DNA from: Puffinus mauretanicus
Taxonomy: Eukaryota; Chordata; Aves; Procellariiformes; Procellariidae
Direction: 5' to 3'
NCBI GenBank assembly: GCA_023333565.1
Contig: JAJKFH010000948.1
Location: 4,910,001 to 4,974,000, forward strand
Length of the DNA stretch: 64,000 nt
Shown here piece after piece: positions 49,801 to 62,822 of the stretch (position 1 is its first letter; each line of letters opens with the position of its first letter). The position numbers and the translations under genes are program-made. Below the pieces are notes generated by a model. That model was not told the DNA's origin and did no database searches. It was given only the letters and a program-made list of their open reading frames with translations.

Positions 49801-51663
49801 CTGGCTATAGCATTAACACATGTATCTGTGATTTAAGTGCTCTGGCACCCATGACCACCTTGTCTCCGCACTGTCTTGTTGGCGTTAAGCGGCAGCGACA
49901 GGCTGCAAGCATGCCGGCAAGAATTGTTGTGGTGACTGAAGTGACCTACGCCATCCCAGTGCTGCCTCACACCTCGCTGGGTGCACAAGGGGCCCTGGGC
50001 TGCAAAGGGGAATGGGTTGTACTGTACGCGTTTCAGAGGTGTCTTGGCCCATTGATATCCATGCCATGGGGGATAGGCATGTTATGAACAGAGTTTGGGA
50101 AATGGATGTGTTTCCAACAGCCAGTGCAATTGAACTGGGCTGAATTATGCCCATCACAGCTTTGCTGTGTTTACACAGTGTCAAGGGAAACTGAGATCTT
50201 GGTCTTCAGCTGGGGCTCCTCGAATTGAGAGAAACAACAAAAAACGCATAAGATAATAAAGTTGTAATTTGTAGTCTCTGGTTTTAAATTATAAATTCGC
50301 TAAGGATTACACTTTCTGTGCTTCATGGCATGCTGCCTAACTTGTTTCATCCTCAAGGATGAGGGAGTGAAGTTCTTTTTTTAACACATTGGCAGTCCCT
50401 CCTAAAGCTCAGCAACAATATCTGAAAGATTTTTCTTTGTTTTAGTTTTGTTGAAACATCTGTCAAATTATTAGCTATTTTCTGCAACTAAAGATTAAAA
50501 AACAAAATAAAAACAAAAACAAAAAGCAACTTCACTTTCATAAAACTAAAAGCTTTCAACATTTCCTTTTCATCTCAACACCCCCACACACACCTTTGCT
50601 TCAGACAAAATAAAACAAGCTCCATTTTTTCAGTTGCACCATGCTGCCAGAAGTAACTAGTTCTGCAAACACTTTTGTAGTTGACCAAAGTTTACATGCT
50701 GACTAACTGCACTCTTAAGAGATTGACTCAATATCACAAGAAAGTCTGTAGCAGAGTTGGAACAGAAGTGTAAAGTGCTGGCTGCAATTCCCATTTGTAC
50801 CTTTATCAAAAAAAAAGGGAAAAAAAAGAACAAACCACCAAGCTCTCATTCCCTTGGATATGAATCATTTGCTTGTTATTTTTGCAGCTTTTCTTATTTC
50901 AGCTGTTTTGGAGGCTGGTGACTTTTTATGGGATGAACTTTGCAGATTCAGGTCTGGGGTTTTGTTCAAAAGTACTTTTCTTAATTGTTACATATTCTCT
51001 AAAGTAACACATTCAAGGAAGAAACAACCTCTGAAAACTGTTTTGCAATGTGATTGAAATACTTCCACTCATTAAAATGTTTTGTGTTGTGAGTGAAGGA
51101 AATGTTTGGTACAGTTTTGTGTCATATTTATATATTTTACTTGATTTTAATGTTGGGATATATACCATTTTATGCTTTGTTTCCTAGCTTTTCCAAGAAA
51201 TTAAAAAATAATAAAATATAAAATGTAAATTTGCTTCAACCCGCTTTATTACATGCTTAAAGAAAAAAGCCAGCTATTACTGGCCAACACAATCAGTCAG
51301 ACTACCTGTGGTGCAAAGCATTACAATGACAGAACACAGTTCTTTGCGATTACGTTGTGCCCATCTTCTGATAGAACAAAATGAAGCTGCTCATATAATA
51401 GAGATAACATTACCAGGCGAGCTTCATGGATATGCATGTTTACATACTTTCTAAAATTATTTATTTCTTTCTATAGGCTTTGTGGCAATCTGAATATTCT
51501 GGAGTTTGGTTTGGTTTGATTTTGATTAGTTTTGATTATTTTGCCATCACTAATGGAAAGTATGAAGTTAGAACAGGTTTCAGGGAGTTATAATCACATT
51601 TGTCTTTTCTCCCTTTCGTTAAGTGTTAATAAATGTGAATGTGACTCATCCTTATGGTTACAG
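46876..51663. other. Unique DNA, no gene recognised
   Basis: AT-rich to about 48.8 kb. From 48890 to 49120 lies a motif-dense block with two TAATCC sites (48984-48989 and 49085-49090) and a CAATTAAT, a candidate non-coding element. From about 49840 to 50200 the GC content rises, with overlapping frames on both strands and no domain. A/C-rich simple sequence lies at about 50498-50527. Confidence 0.5.
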
Positions 51664-51804
51664 AGAAAAGACCAGCAAGGACTGGGCATCCCCCAGTGCA
51701 GCCAAGGGAGGGAGCATGAGCAGGACTTACTGCCTGCTTGCTTCAGTGGAAGAGCACAAGGAATGCCAACTCTTGAGAGTTACAAGCAGGTGCCAGAAGG
51801 GCAG
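51664..51804 (+). other. Candidate 141 bp exon, unrecognised
   Basis: The segment lies between an acceptor ending GGTTACAG (51663) and a donor GGGCAG|GTAGGT (51804/51805). It is 47 codons long, symmetrical in phase 0 and open in that frame. The peptide is glutamine- and glycine-rich with no family I recognise. A second frame is also open over the same bases, which weakens the coding case. It ends about 100 bp before a solo LTR. Confidence 0.17.
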
Positions 51805-51906
51805 GTAGGTGGAAGGTGCAATATTTGGTACGAGGCAGAGGAAAAATCATTGAGGTCATGATGGAAATGTTATACTTAGGAACATCATGGGAAAACACTG
51901 GACTCC

Positions 51907-52032
51907 TGTGAGAGACTGAACTGTAGAACTTTTGTCTCAAAGATTGCTTATCTAAGCAAAGTATCCTCTGAATATGTGTGAAAGACTGAAGTGTAGAACA
52001 CTTGTCTCAAAAGATTGCTCTGAATACGATAA
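51907..52032 (+). repeat. Tandem duplication of the LTR 5' end, 70 bp period
   Basis: Unit 1 (51907-51976) and unit 2 (from 51977) both begin TGTGARAGACTGAA and share TTGTCTCAAARGATTGCT. Unit 2 is about 56 bp before homology fades. Duplicated U3 segments are common in retroviral LTRs, where they often hold enhancer sites. Confidence 0.85.
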
Positions 52033-52352
52033 GAGCGGCTGCAAGGCCACAGAGACCTCCGGTTTGCAGGGGCTGCGCTGTGTGCAAGACTCGGTTGAGC
52101 ACAGGAATGTAGCAACGTGCCATTGACATGGAAACTACAGCCCTTGAACAGGAATAAAAGGGACTGCTCAGATGACCCAGGCGTCGTCGCCCACCGCCGA
52201 CCCCAGAGCGCGACTACCCACCACCGAAACACTGAAAGACTTGGACCCCCGGGACGCTGCAGATCCATGGTGGTGACTATTCTTGCAACTCCATCCCGAA
52301 TGCTTGCTTGATTTCTATCTTTTTCCTATCACTACTAATTTTTACTTTTGAT

Positions 52353-52358
52353 AATAAA
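52353..52358 (+). terminator. AATAAA polyadenylation signal of the solo LTR
   Basis: The hexamer lies about 95 bp before the LTR end, in the expected R-region position for plus-strand transcription. Confidence 0.55.
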
Positions 52359-52456
52359 AGTTGTTTATGACATGCAGCATTTGACCTTGTTTGTGTCTTA
52401 ATCTCGCTCTTGGGATCATATCGAAACCTCCCCCAACATTGGATTGGGACAACTCT

Positions 52457-53634
52457 GTTGTTGAGGAATCTTTATTGTACGCCTTGAGGTGAATTAAACA
52501 AATGTTTGTGCTTAAATATTAAAAAAAAAAAAAATGAACAATGCATTGGACAGAATCCTGTGACCATAAGCGATTCTACAGGAAGCCTGCAAAGATGTGT
52601 CATGAGCCGATTCCTTACATAAACTTGCACCAGCTCCAATTCTGAGAGAGGTTGCATGGGGCACCTTAGCCTGGCCTTGGGTCCATCCCCCAGCCCAGCT
52701 CTGCTGCCCAAAGGTCCCCTGAGCTTGGGCCCCTGAGTGCTCCCATTCCAGGATGGCTACAAGACAATGCTGAGGCTGTTTCTTATCTCATCATGAAGGG
52801 AAACCTCACTCCCTTGCAAGGAGTCCTGTCTCTGGCATCCCTGCTTCCAGCCAGTTTAACCCCTTCTGCAGTTGGACTGTCTTGCCCTCCATCCCAGATC
52901 ATTACCACTGCTGAGCAGCTACAATTCGAATTTCCTCTTCACCATATAAATGCAACTGTAGGGTTTCCAGGCCACTGACTGAGAGGAATAAAAGAGCTTA
53001 AACTTTCGCAGGTATTGAATACAAACTCTGGGTGAGCCAGAATCTTATGAGCTACTGCCCTCACCAGAGAGCAGTGCAGAGAGACATCATCACAGAAGAA
53101 ACCCAGCATGTGTGGCCTCTGCCTCCCCTGCTTTCTGTGTGCGAATGGGTGCAATATGCTGCAAGCAAGGGTGACACCATGGCTGGCCAAAGGGAGAAGG
53201 AAGAAGCGTCCACTCCTCCAGGGGAGTGCACCGGGAGTGACGGCAGTGCTCTGTTCAGCCAGACATATACGGCCCCATTCATACCGCCATACAGATATAT
53301 CAGATAAAGTACCCATCTGATTCTCACTGCCAATGGCTACAAGTGCAGCTCCGTAGCCCTGCTTAGACTCAAATGCAGCACCAAAAGCCCTGTTCACACT
53401 CTAGGAAAAGAGTGTTTTTGAGCAGAGATTTGAGACATACTTATGTCTCAAAAAGGGGACATAATTTTGGTAGAAACCATTTTTTCCCTCATAAATGTGA
53501 CTATGGAGATGAATGTCTCTGCTCTGGGGAGCATTCTTTCCTGCAACTTACCCCAGAACTTCCTCCTACAATCAATCTGATGGGAAGCAGTGAAGGTGTA
53601 TGGGTACACCCAACTGACTCCCCTGTCAGACTAA
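52457..53634. other. Unique, moderately GC-rich DNA with overlapping open frames
   Basis: A run of As lies at about 52520-52533. From 52600 to 53400 frames are open on both strands, the longest 152 codons (52939-53397 minus). They overlap each other, lack domains and show no splice context, so none is called as a gene. Confidence 0.45.
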
Positions 53635-53790
53635 AACGATGACAGGCACAGCTTGGGTTTGATCCCAGGTGCTGAGCAGGTTGATCACAAGTAAATCACT
53701 ACATTCATCTCCTTCACAGCTCGATAGCTCACTACAACTCTGTATGGAGAGAAAATATCCTTTCAAAATGCTGTTCTGAAGATGGCACTC
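53635..53790 (+). mobile_element. MIR SINE fragment (ancient)
   Basis: GGCACAGCTTGGGTTTGATCCCAGGTGCTGAGC (from about 53643) follows MIR's GCCTGGGTTCGAATCCCGGCTCTGCC. The next stretch, GATCACAAGTAAATCACTAC, follows GACCTTGGGCAAGTCACTTAC. The GGTTTGATCC block is the decayed B box of the tRNA-like promoter. Divergence is high and the right limit is uncertain. Confidence 0.42.
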
Positions 53791-56700
53791 ATAATAGAAA
53801 CTCTGTAGTCATCAGAAAAAATCCAATACCAATAACTATCTGGAACAGTGCAAATCCCAGCAACTAGGGATTCAGCTACAATATCTAACACCTTCCAATG
53901 TGACCTGGACTTGCTCTATACTCTCGCGGTATGGGAATAAGGGGCTTAATCCTCAAACTTGCTGAGCATCTACTGAGAAGTGCTGAGTACTCGGTATTTA
54001 CTGACTTCTGTAGGAATATATGCTAACAGAAAAATCTATATAATAGATTTCTGATGATGCAATATAACTTAGCATAAGATGCTTTCTATATCGTGCAGCA
54101 CTTTAAAGATGACGATTCTGCCTTGCTTACTCTGTCCCTTGAGTTCTGTCTCATTTTGTCTCTGAACAGAATAATCTACTAGTGCAAAGTTGATTTTTTA
54201 ATTGACTTTAGTTGACACTTAATTGACTTCAGTGTGGCTAGGCATTTGACTTTGGATCTCCCAGTCAACAATTTTTGCCAAAAGACAAGATTGAGTAGAT
54301 ATGGAGATAATTTTAAAAATATAATTTCCCTTTGAGTAATGGATTTGATCTTTGATATGAGAGAAAACACAATATTACAAATTATGTGCCTGGGTAAAAG
54401 AATTTTTTTTTCATGCTATGCAAATTATAATTCCCTTTCTTTAAATTAAGTTTTCTGTTTTGTAATTCTTATATTAATGTTTTCTTAGCCATTCTTAAAC
54501 GATGACTCCTGAATTGACTGCTGCTCTTTATTGTCTTCTTTTAATTAGTTCCTTTTTGTATGTTTGCCTTGTATGTGTTGCAACAAGTCTCCTTGATGCC
54601 CTGCTTCCTTCCTTCCTTCTCTATGACTATACTTAAATGCTGGTGTTCTGAAATAGATTTTTATAATTACAAAATAGTGAAGACTGTTTTTTTTCCTGGC
54701 CTGAAAGCAGCGAGCTCTTTAGATTGATAAGTCAAGCAAGCCATTGAAACTTAGTTAGCTTGAAGCAGGAAGAAAACTTGCTTTGGGTTGACCTTCGATC
54801 GACATAAGGGAAGAATCAAGCAATCTTTAGTATAATCATAATAAGATTCTCACAGGTGAAGTAATGTGCCAGATTGACTTTTTAAAATATTTGTTGCTTC
54901 TTTTTTCCCTGGAGACAGCCATAGTCTCACAGCAGAGTCTCTGCTTATCCTAAATAAATTTTAAGTGCTTTGCCTTTGACATCTGAGTGTTACTTTAATC
55001 TGAGAGAGTGATGATTTTTTTTCAGATTTCATTTTATTTTGCCTTTAATTGGAGGAGAGGGAAACCAGAACTTTTCAGCTGACTGTAGTTGTTATCTCAG
55101 CAAACACCAGAACACTGGGGTTTTTTTACTGCAACCTGTTAACGAATCTTTAAAGAAAAAATGGAACTGTGGCAGAATTAATTCTAGTTTTATGTTATAT
55201 TGCACGGCAACTATAAACAGGACTGTGTTAATGTTTATTTTCCGGTTTGTCGTGTATTTAATTGCTTGTTGGCATTACGGAAATGTGTCATATGTGTGCA
55301 CAGGAACTGCTGATTTAGGCAGATATAAAAGTGTAGGATGATGGAGGGATGCTTTTGTTATTTTTACGGCTTCCTTCACCCTACTGAACATTTATAAGGT
55401 TGCTCCACAGGCTGAAATCTTCATGTAGCTGACACACAGTCCTTTTTGTGACCTGAGAGAAGTGGGAACTGCAGGAATGGTTCACCAGTGGGCAATGACC
55501 AGGGCTCCCAAGGGCTCAGTTTTGGGCTGGCATTCAGGCCAGCAAACCACCAGCTGTGACTTGGTAATGCCAAACTCGAGGAACTACTCGCTGCATCGTC
55601 TACAGCTAATGGGGCTCTGGCCTACCTCTGTTGCCTTGTCCCCGGCACCATTGGTGTGGGTGACAGCCACACGAGCCATAGGTGAGCCACTGCTATGTCA
55701 TGCATGCAGGAGTGCCACCGTTGCTCCTTCAGAGCGAGTGGAGGGATCGCGGGAAATGCCCACATCTGCCAGAAATAACCATTTTGGTGATTGCATGAGG
55801 AGGACCTCCTATACAAGACAGAACGTACAGCCCAGGAATATATGATGGCTGAAAGTCTGGCAGCTTGCAGACACGATGTGTTTGATGCAGAGTAAATAGG
55901 TGTTTCCCTAGGCTGCAAGAAAGATGCTATAATCCCTGTTTACCCTCTGTTCGTCACCAGTCTTCACCCTGCTCATAAAATATTAGCTGCTTCTTGCTCA
56001 ATGGAAAATTATTATTCACTTTCAAACATGCATCTTGTCTGCTTCCTCCCTTTTCCCCCCATCTTCATTGCTTTCTTCTTTTATTTTTCTCTACCTGTTC
56101 TTTCCAGCTTCAAAATCCCTTTCCAATCACAGAAAGCTCAGGAGAAGTAATTGAGAAGTATTTCTAGGGAATTCTTCTCTTTCTGCAGGTAAATTTCATA
56201 AAAGTTTAATTATACTGAGGAATAGCCTCTTCTTTCTTGGCCAGATTGTCCCAGGCCATTTCTTTCCCATTTTGCATCTGCACAGCTGTCAGCCACTGCT
56301 ATAGTCCTTCTGGGCAATATCATGAGCCAATATCAAAACTTCTATTCTGCTTAGAGGGATTTCTCATAAAATAAACCATCTCTTACAGAGCTCTACTTAG
56401 ACCAGTGTGGCCTCACTGCCATCTCCAAGTAGAGTGAGCAAGAACCAGTTTAGAACTTGTCAGTGAAAGCTGGTTACCACTTACAGTCATAGGGTGATTT
56501 TTGGTAAGCGTTGGAGGTGTTTTTCTGCATTTCAGAAAGAGTTCTAATGTTATCAAAAAGCTCTCGGTTTTCCTTCTAGTTATCTGATAGGCAAACCCCA
56601 AAGGGGAAAAAAAAACCTAAACTATCCTTTTTTTATGATATGCCATTAAAAATATGATTTTTGATTAAAGGAGTTTTTTAGTTCTTTGTTATTTTATGAA

Positions 56701-59700
56701 AGAAAAGCAGAAGGAGAAGGGTGGAGGAGTCTGTTAGGCAAAAATGGAAGGAAGTGAAGCTGTATTTGGGTGCACAAAGATGTGGAGTTTTCAGGACAGT
56801 AGCAGGGTTTTTCACATTGTTTCAAGAAGCTGTAAGTTTGAAAATAGACATTCAGTGGAGAAAATAAACAGGTATTCATTAAGAATTCTGTATTCAGTCT
56901 GTTTTCTTAATAATAGCAGAATAGATATAAGACCTTTTAACTTAGATATGCAGCCCCACTTCCAAATTAGAAGAAAGAAAGACTATAGACAGGTGAATAG
57001 TTTGAGTGACTTCAGATTTCAAAATTATTTATCTGAATTATTTACTGAAGACTCGATGACTAGATAGGCCAATTCCTTTTAACTTAGTTTCTGTTCATAT
57101 CAGCTGTGGGTTTGTCTGATGAAAAAAAGGAACAGTTTACAAATTCTTCTCTATAGAAGAAAGAGTGATAAACTCATAATGGCTTTCAGTCAGGAAGAAT
57201 AGTTTGGCTGTGTTTTTCATAGCCTTCAAACACAGTTCACAATTCTTACTTTATCATTACTCCCTTCTTATAAGGCTATATCCCTCAGCCACTGTAATTC
57301 AAGTAGAAGTAAGACTGAGTCAGGAAAGGGAAAAAGAAAGTAAGAGAAAGGAAAGCAAGGAAACCTAGCACTTACAAGATTCAATAAAATGTTGGTACAT
57401 AAGTAGTTCCAGATCTTGTGGGGCTGGGTGTTAACTGGTATGGTATAATTTTTTTTTTTTTTACTTTCCCTCATGGATTGCTCCAATAGACAAAAAAACC
57501 CAACCAAACAAAACACAACCTTAATATGGAAAAAGTTAAAATTAATTAAAAAATAAAAAAAGAAAGCGTCTTTTTTCAGACAAAACACTGGGGAGTTTGC
57601 ATCTTTCTGGGCAATACAATAGACACAAGCGTGAAATTTTCCTCACAAAACCAATTTATACATGGCCAAGTTCAAGCAACACTTTTACCCCTGTATTCAT
57701 GTCAGCAGGTTCCAAGGCCCACTCTTTTCCTAGCTAATGGAGGAAAGTGAAAGATTAGAAAGAAAGGACATAGTCCACACCTTGCAAGATGCCTTGTTTC
57801 TTTCCCTTAATGGCATGTCAAATTGAACATAAGGATGACTTCTTTGGCACAGCTCAGCACCAGTTGAATACATTAATTTTGCCTCTAAAAGAGTGTACCT
57901 TTCAGCATTCAGTCTTTCATGGCTAGGTGTGCTATCTGTGAGTTAGGAGGTTCATCCAAGTTAACATTTCTTTTTTGTAGGTCGTGGCTTACAGACAATG
58001 AGAACAGAGCTTAACTGCTAGGTGAGAAATTTTTGCAGACCTTAATGTTGTTATTCCTGGAAGACAGAGGCTGGAAGTGTCAGTTTATTCTGAATACCTA
58101 ATCACACCTGCTAGTGTAACAGGTTGTATGTTACGGGGTCAACGTATTATTGTAGAAATGGATTTTTACTCCACTGACATAGTAGGTCTGTTATGGGAGG
58201 GTGAACAATAAACAGAAAAAAGACTGAGGCCAGAACTTCAAGAGCTGGAAATATGGCCCTGGGGAGCATGAGAGACTGAAAGACAAGCACGGCACAACGA
58301 GAGCAAAGCAAGGGGCCAGAGCCTTGCACTCACAATGTACCAGAGTGGGGTAAATTAGCCTTCCCCAGAGAGGGAAAGGATAGGGCTATTGCAGAAAGTG
58401 ACACAATACAACTGTAAAAAGGTCTTGGAGTAAATTAAAGATTGCTCCAGTCCTCCTCTCCCTCCACCTGTATGATAACCAGATGCCGGGAGTGCCATTC
58501 ATCTTACTGATTGAAGATGTCTGGATTGCAGTTCTCTGCATTTTATCAAGTCACCCAAGGCCTCTTTGCGGCACTAAGACCCAGTCAGTGGTGTCTAGAG
58601 CACACTTAATCTCATCCTAATGCAGAGATCTACATTGTTCAAACAAACAGCACCCTCACAGTGAGCTTTGCTCTCTCTACAGGCTGTGGAATGAGCCTCA
58701 GCTGATTTATGCCTGCACTTTAGCCAATTAAAATTAAGTGAGACAAACGGCGCCCAAAATGACCAGCTGGAAATGCCTCATAAAAAGTTGTGTTCTGCCT
58801 AACATGGTTCTTCATATTGCAAAATCAAACCTGGATACTCTTTCATTGCTTTTCAAGACTTTCTTTAGATTGAAGGTGAGGTAAGCACAATCACAGTTTC
58901 TATAGCCAGCTCCAGCTCTGAGGAAAACATCCTTAAACCTCTTTTTTTTAACACCCTCAGGGCTTCTTTGGACTTTTATGACTTATAATAGACTTCTGTG
59001 GGCACTAACATTGCCACAGGAGAGGTGGGATATTATGCACTGCTGTCTCTTGAAACTCCTCTTCAGCTCTGGCCCATTACAAAATGCCTCCCGTGGCAGG
59101 GTCAGGGCCAGTGTCAGAGCAGGAAATACACAGTTATGCAAAAACCACATCCCAACTTCATACAGACATTTTGCTGGAATAATTCATGTCTCATTTCCAT
59201 CACTAGAGTGACAGAAAGGGTTGTATCATCTACAATATAAAAGCAGTGCAATGTCAACTTCCTATCTTATTCTTGTTCCTGTGGGAAAAGTGATAAATGC
59301 ACTCTGTTTGGCTTTGTTCACCTGATGACACTCTGCTTGCAGTGGTATTAGACATACTCTTTTGTGATATTTAAGGATGATTCTCAGCTAAGCCCTCCAA
59401 AGTTTCTATCAGATGTGTCATCAGATTTAAAGTATAGACTCCAGAATTATGACATGACACAGTCTCTCATTAATTATGGATTTGTAATTATGCAATATTT
59501 TTGTATCTTTGTCAGGCAGTGCCATGATACTTACTTATGCTTTTACTTTGTTTTTATTATTATCTTTTACTTATTTTACAGTTGAACTCTTTGCATCTGA
59601 GACAGCATCTCTATTTAAAATGTCATACCTTTAGCAATTACTTTTAAGTGTTTTATGTTACTTTGAGGTTAAAAAACATTTTTTTTCTCTTAAGCAATAC

Positions 59701-62700
59701 ATAATTATATATTACTCACAATGATTGACAGTTTGTTGAGTGCCAGATCATGAAATAGTACCCTGAATATTACAACAAAGCAAGTCCCACCAAGTCTCAA
59801 GGTTTCAGGAGCTGTCACACAGATCAGTCATTTTGTATTCTAATCATAAAGGCCTCCCAAAATGATTTAAACAATAGTAAAAGAAAATGCATCTTTCACT
59901 TGCAGAGTGGAGGCAACTTGATCACCATAATTATGGGGAGAGGCAATAAGATATCACAAGGGAAAATACTCTCAAGACATTTCAGATTTCTTCTACTTGT
60001 TTGTTGGATTTTTTTTAATGTTATTTGATATGATCGCTAAGTAAGAGCAGTTCTATAAAATGAAGTAAATCTGTGTACGCATCAAACCCTTAGGAAGATG
60101 ACCCTTTTCAGAACTTCTTCGAAGGGGAGAACTTTGAGCACGCAGCAGCTGCAGGTGTATGCCTGTACCTTTTCACCTCAGGAGTGTACACATGAGGAAC
60201 AGGATGGCCTACTCAGCAAAGAGCAAGCCTTACCTCTGATCAGGTTAGGTGACGGATATCCCTTTTCACTGATAAGTGCAAAGGTCCTCCCAAACTGTCT
60301 AGCTTTGGGATAGAAATGATTTATTGTGGCAAACTTATCTGCTCCACTGTTTTTGCAGCTGACAATCGTCTCTTTCAGGCTAAATTCTAGGGAAGAAACC
60401 CTGCTCCATATTTGCATATTCACAACGATACGCTGCAGGTTTGATTGAACAAGATCCCATTTTTAAAGAATACCAAAACTCTGAAAGAAAAAAAAGTGGC
60501 CAGTGACATTCCCTGATGTTACTGAAAGGTTGGCCAAGATCTTCTGAGATGCCAAGACGAGAGTCATTTTAAGATCTTAGGTTTTTAGTTCACAGATATC
60601 AAACGGGAATTATTTATATTATTCCTGTGCAAAAACAAGCAGAGAGTGATAGGCATGTTATAATTTGGATAAAATGACAGATAAGATTAGGTGACATTTC
60701 AGAAAAAAATGCAAAAAAAGACATGCAAAATGAACATTTGCACTCTTTGCACAGACAATAGTGTTTAGCAAGCATGGTTTGTATTCAACTTAAGCTAAGC
60801 TAGAACAGTCCACCAAAACTAATAGATCTGTTTTCTCTGATTTGCATGCAGAACAGCTATTCCATTTAATGAGACTCACTCACACAGAACTGTAGGAAAT
60901 GAAAAACTAAATCAGCCCCCTTGACAAGCCTAGAGAATTAAAACTCAAACCTGCTAATATAAAGACAATACTATCATACAGTTTAAAATCATACTTTATA
61001 AACAAAAATATAGTACTGGAAACCAGAGCTAGATAAAACATTCCAGTGAAAATGCTTTTGTCTTTTCTGGACAGAAAAGGTCAGTTTTGAAGAAATATTT
61101 TTCTTTTTTTGCCCATTAGAATGTGACAGTTTTGATGGCCCTGGCCCAGCATGGAAAAGAAATTCAGCCATGTTTTTGGCAATGACTAGAGAAATCACTT
61201 TAAGCTCACACTCCACAGTTTGCCACACAAGGAAAGTGGTTTGGCCGTGGTATTACAAAGCCTTAGAGCTGACCTGCTACACAAGAGGAAGATCTTTGAA
61301 TCCTTTATGCTTTCAAATATTTGAAACATTTAGAAAGGAGAAAAAATTCTTGTTGCTCAGTTCCATCCCCAAATTTTTCATTTATGTTATGACTATTACA
61401 TAGTTTAGTGATTGAAAAATGTGGTTTTTTCAGGTATAATTGTATTGTTTATCATCAGCTGAAGTAGCTAAGCAGTGGACAATGATCTCTATCTCTCCCA
61501 GTCTCCAAGAGCTTTAACTAATGGGAAAGATGCCAGTCTGACAGGGACGCATGTGCTCTAAAGAGGTGCAGAGGGGAATCCTTCGCATTGGAAATCCTTG
61601 CTGATACGAGGACTTCAGTTATCTCCCTCTCCATTCACTCTCACTACAGAAGAGATTGGGGAAGGAGCTCAGCAGAACTGAAGCAGACATAAGTGCCTTG
61701 AGTTATGTTGTACAACATCTTTTTCCGGTAGAAAGAACCTAACACTACTGTGGCTGCTTTGATTTGTTGGTTGGCCTTAAATTAGGCACACTTCTGCATT
61801 ACAACATAGCCAGAATGAGACACAGTGGGGCAGAGGAAGCAGAATTTCTCTGACCACTATAGAGTGATGATTTCATGTGTTTTGCTTCATGCACATTTGC
61901 CTGATTTCATTGCTGTTGACACAAATAATATCACCTTTAAGACAGGAAGTGAATCACTGTCATAACTATGAGCCTTATTGCAGTGCTGCGCTACTTTGCA
62001 GTATTATGCACTTTGCTATGCATTACACTCCCGTGGTTTCTCTGATGATGTTAATACCCACAGCTGTAGTGGAGCAGCAGGAAGCAAGCACACATAACGC
62101 ACATCATGGCAGTACAACACACCCACCTCTCTACCACGCTGTTGGTAGATGCACAGGAGAAAAGATCTAACACGTGATCTTCTTTCAGTCCCAGGACTGC
62201 TCTACTGTGCGTTGTGGCTGCTGAGGGTGGTCAGCAGCAGAGGTAGGCCACTGCACGGTGGTGTCATTTTGAAATCATTTACAGAAGGATGGAAAAGCAA
62301 AATATCAATTGTGGTGTTTCTGTTTAGCTAGTAATGAGCAATACCTGTTGGGGAGATAATGTGTGTGGTCATTTGCACAAATGTACTTACTGCCAGGCAC
62401 TTATATGCACACTACCGCTTGAGTGAAATAATTTTTCTGCCTCATAAAAAAAGAACTACTTGTTGCTATGGTAGTACACAGAATCAGAAAACACAAGAGG
62501 CTGAAGTTATTAGAATTTAGATTAGTCTAAGTTATTTTAAATTTAAGTCAGTTTTTTAGCCATGGTGTGGGAAAGAAGAAGGATTTGTGTGTATTGCAAA
62601 AATCCCCACAGAGACTGAAGCCACAAGAATTTTTTCAATAGCTGGTTTGTGAATAATGTTGTATCACAGTTCTTTAAACATAGATGTTTAGGTGAAAATA

Positions 62701-62745
62701 TTATTACAGATTTTTAATGATTTTCCTGTAAGGAGTGAAAGGCCT
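53791..62745. other. AT-rich unique DNA, no gene recognised
   Basis: Notable spots are a short CTTC run at 54604-54616 and a 14-base T run at 57449-57462. A good acceptor/donor pair around 57981-58021 encloses no long frame. A motif-dense block lies at 58680-58870, with CCAAT at 58724 and AATTAAAATTA at 58726. A 127-codon frame at 55462-55845 begins with GTG and has no known domain. Confidence 0.5.
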
Positions 62746-62822
62746 GATTTTGTAATCAGGGTGGAATTTCTACTTGAAGCAATGGCAGCTGTGTGCATAG
62801 GTAAAATATGACTTGGCCCTCA
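62746..62822. repeat. Candidate ancient amniote MITE-like repeat
   Basis: The segment runs from AGGCCTGATTTTGTAATCAG to AAAATATGACTTGGCCCT. Its ends are weakly inverted (AGGCCTGATTTT against AGGGCCAAGTCATATTTT), like the GGGCCTGATTCTG...GGCCC repeats of reptile genomes. It is strongly diverged. Confidence 0.33.

Larger units (their letters stand above)
51907..52451 (+). mobile_element. Solo LTR with internal 70 bp duplication, 545 bp (family C)
   Basis: Starts TGTGAGAGACTG and ends TTGGGACA. The flanking bases are ACTCC (51902-51906) and ACTCT (52452-52456), a 5 bp target duplication with one mismatch. A TATA-like AATAAAAG lies at 52153-52160 and an AATAAA polyadenylation signal at 52353-52358, both in plus orientation. 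The first 70 bp are repeated, with divergence, from 51977. The sequence differs from the LTRs at 8736 and 16307. No gag or pol is present, so it is a solo LTR. Confidence 0.82.

Noticed and set aside
52939..53397. 152-codon minus-strand frame
   Set aside because: It overlaps several plus-strand frames, has no recognisable domain or splice context, and lies in a GC-richer patch where chance frames are longer.
53643..53670. Possible tRNA gene from a GGTTTGATCCC B-box match
   Set aside because: No acceptor stem or A box at the right distance. The context fits MIR instead.
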